The translations under genes were made by a program, and so were the position numbers. Positions 63,641-64,000 of a stretch of DNA of 64,000 bases are shown in pieces; the stretch's first letter is position 1, and each line of letters opens with the position of its first letter. The notes under the pieces are model-generated. The model saw only the letters and a list, made by a program, of their open reading frames with translations. It was not told the DNA's origin and made no database searches. The DNA lies in the NCBI RefSeq assembly GCF_017873715.1, contig NZ_JAGGKM010000001.1:186001-250000 (forward strand), written 5' to 3'. Source of the stretch: Cytobacillus luteolus. GTDB lineage: Bacteria; Bacillota; Bacilli; Bacillales; Bacillaceae_L.

Positions 63641-64000
63641 ATGTTTTCAAATTTAAATAGCATTAGGCTAACGATGATTCGTTCACATGTCATTTCTGCA
63701 CTGATGGTAGGTATTCTCTTTTTTACGGGCCTTCAGCTTATTTTACTAGCACTACCAAAGAACCCTTTAGCATTATCAACAATTCTTTTGCTGACAGCTT
63801 TTGTGTTTGTGATCAGTGTGGGATCAGGAATCTATTTTGGGTACAGAGACAGTACAGATGTAAAGAAAAGGCTCGAGGAAGTTTCAACATTTATCACAAT
63901 TCTTGAAAGAGGTAACTTAAAGACGAGGGTGGATGTTGATGGTCAAGATGAAATTGCGAGGATAACTCAATCGTTAAATCAACTGTCTGCCAAAATTGAA
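63641..64000 (+). CDS. liaS: LiaS-type sensor histidine kinase, 3' truncated
   Basis: 120 codons are open to the right edge. Two membrane helices (about residues 13-40 and 48-70) flank a short extracellular loop, typical of intramembrane-sensing kinases, followed by a HAMP linker with L-E-R-G-N-L-K-T-R and D-E-I-A-R-I-T. The transmitter domain and, presumably, liaR lie outside the window. The start ATG follows AAGGT and the liaF stop by 16 bases. Confidence 0.88.
   Translation, partial: MFSNLNSIRLTMIRSHVISALMVGILFFTGLQLILLALPKNPLALSTILLLTAFVFVISVGSGIYFGYRDSTDVKKRLEEVSTFITILERGNLKTRVDVDGQDEIARITQSLNQLSAKIE

Overview
The window is low-GC DNA from an endospore-forming member of the Bacillaceae. 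Spore and sporulation genes (SpoVR, a DacB-type carboxypeptidase, a YjcZ-type small protein, a coat-F-like protein, a KinA-like orphan kinase), Bacillus-type ribosome binding sites, frequent TTG/GTG starts and lipoprotein signals all fit. From about 26 to 53 kb the gene order follows the Bacillus subtilis yhcR-to-spoVR neighbourhood: yhcR, yhcT, yhcU, yhcV, yhcX, pgcA, yhcY-yhcZ-yhdA, yhdB, yhdC and spoVR, with local insertions and losses. A divergent citA/citR pair lies at 18.7-20.8 kb. No rRNA, tRNA, IS transposase, prophage or CRISPR array was seen.

Layout. 0-6.5 kb: a sugar-acid operon with a TRAP transporter (cut by the left edge), KDG kinase, KDPG aldolase, galactonate dehydratase, an AEC-family permease and a 2-hydroxyacid dehydrogenase. 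6.5-12.9 kb: an HPr-like protein lacking the catalytic His, a membrane-anchored molybdopterin oxidoreductase with an overlapping partner gene, two paralogous proteins each holding a doubled DUF2294-type domain, and a soluble four-PAS histidine kinase. 12.85-12.98 kb: a dense cluster of DnaA boxes between convergent genes. 13-26 kb: prfC, proC, a VanW-like protein, citA/citR, a coat-F-like protein, an LTA-synthase-family enzyme, a YjcZ-family peptide and a PepV-like dipeptidase. 26-36 kb: the YhcR-type nuclease/5'-nucleotidase (without a wall-sorting signal), a TSUP permease, a SurA-N lipoprotein, small membrane proteins, the RluA-family enzyme, YhcU and a disulfide-oxidase pair. 36-53 kb: malL under a cre-like site, YhcV, YhcX, a Ca/Na antiporter, pgcA, an SDR, the YhcYZ redox two-component system with azoreductase and MFS exporter, YhdB, an M14 carboxypeptidase, YhdC and SpoVR. 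53-64 kb: a thiol/membrane gene pair with a paired operator, DacB, catalase, the mhqR-mhqD quinone/electrophile operon, an orphan ArsR regulator, an amino-acid ABC transporter, a FluC pair, and liaF followed by liaS, which runs off the right edge.

The most unusual non-coding content is five intergenic tandem-repeat arrays (about 17.16, 20.82, 23.93, 34.87 and 50.95 kb). Their unit sequences fall into at least three families, yet all keep a period of 51-52 bp, close to five turns of B-DNA; the largest keeps exactly 52 bp over 11 copies. Other items worth attention are the DnaA-box cluster, a possible structured small RNA on the minus strand near 21.7 kb, three related candidate operators around yhcYZ/yhdA, a 17-bp inverted operator pair near 53.7 kb, and a 129-bp palindromic repeat of the kind scattered through Bacillaceae genomes. 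All functional statements rest on reading motifs and remembered family features; no searches were run.
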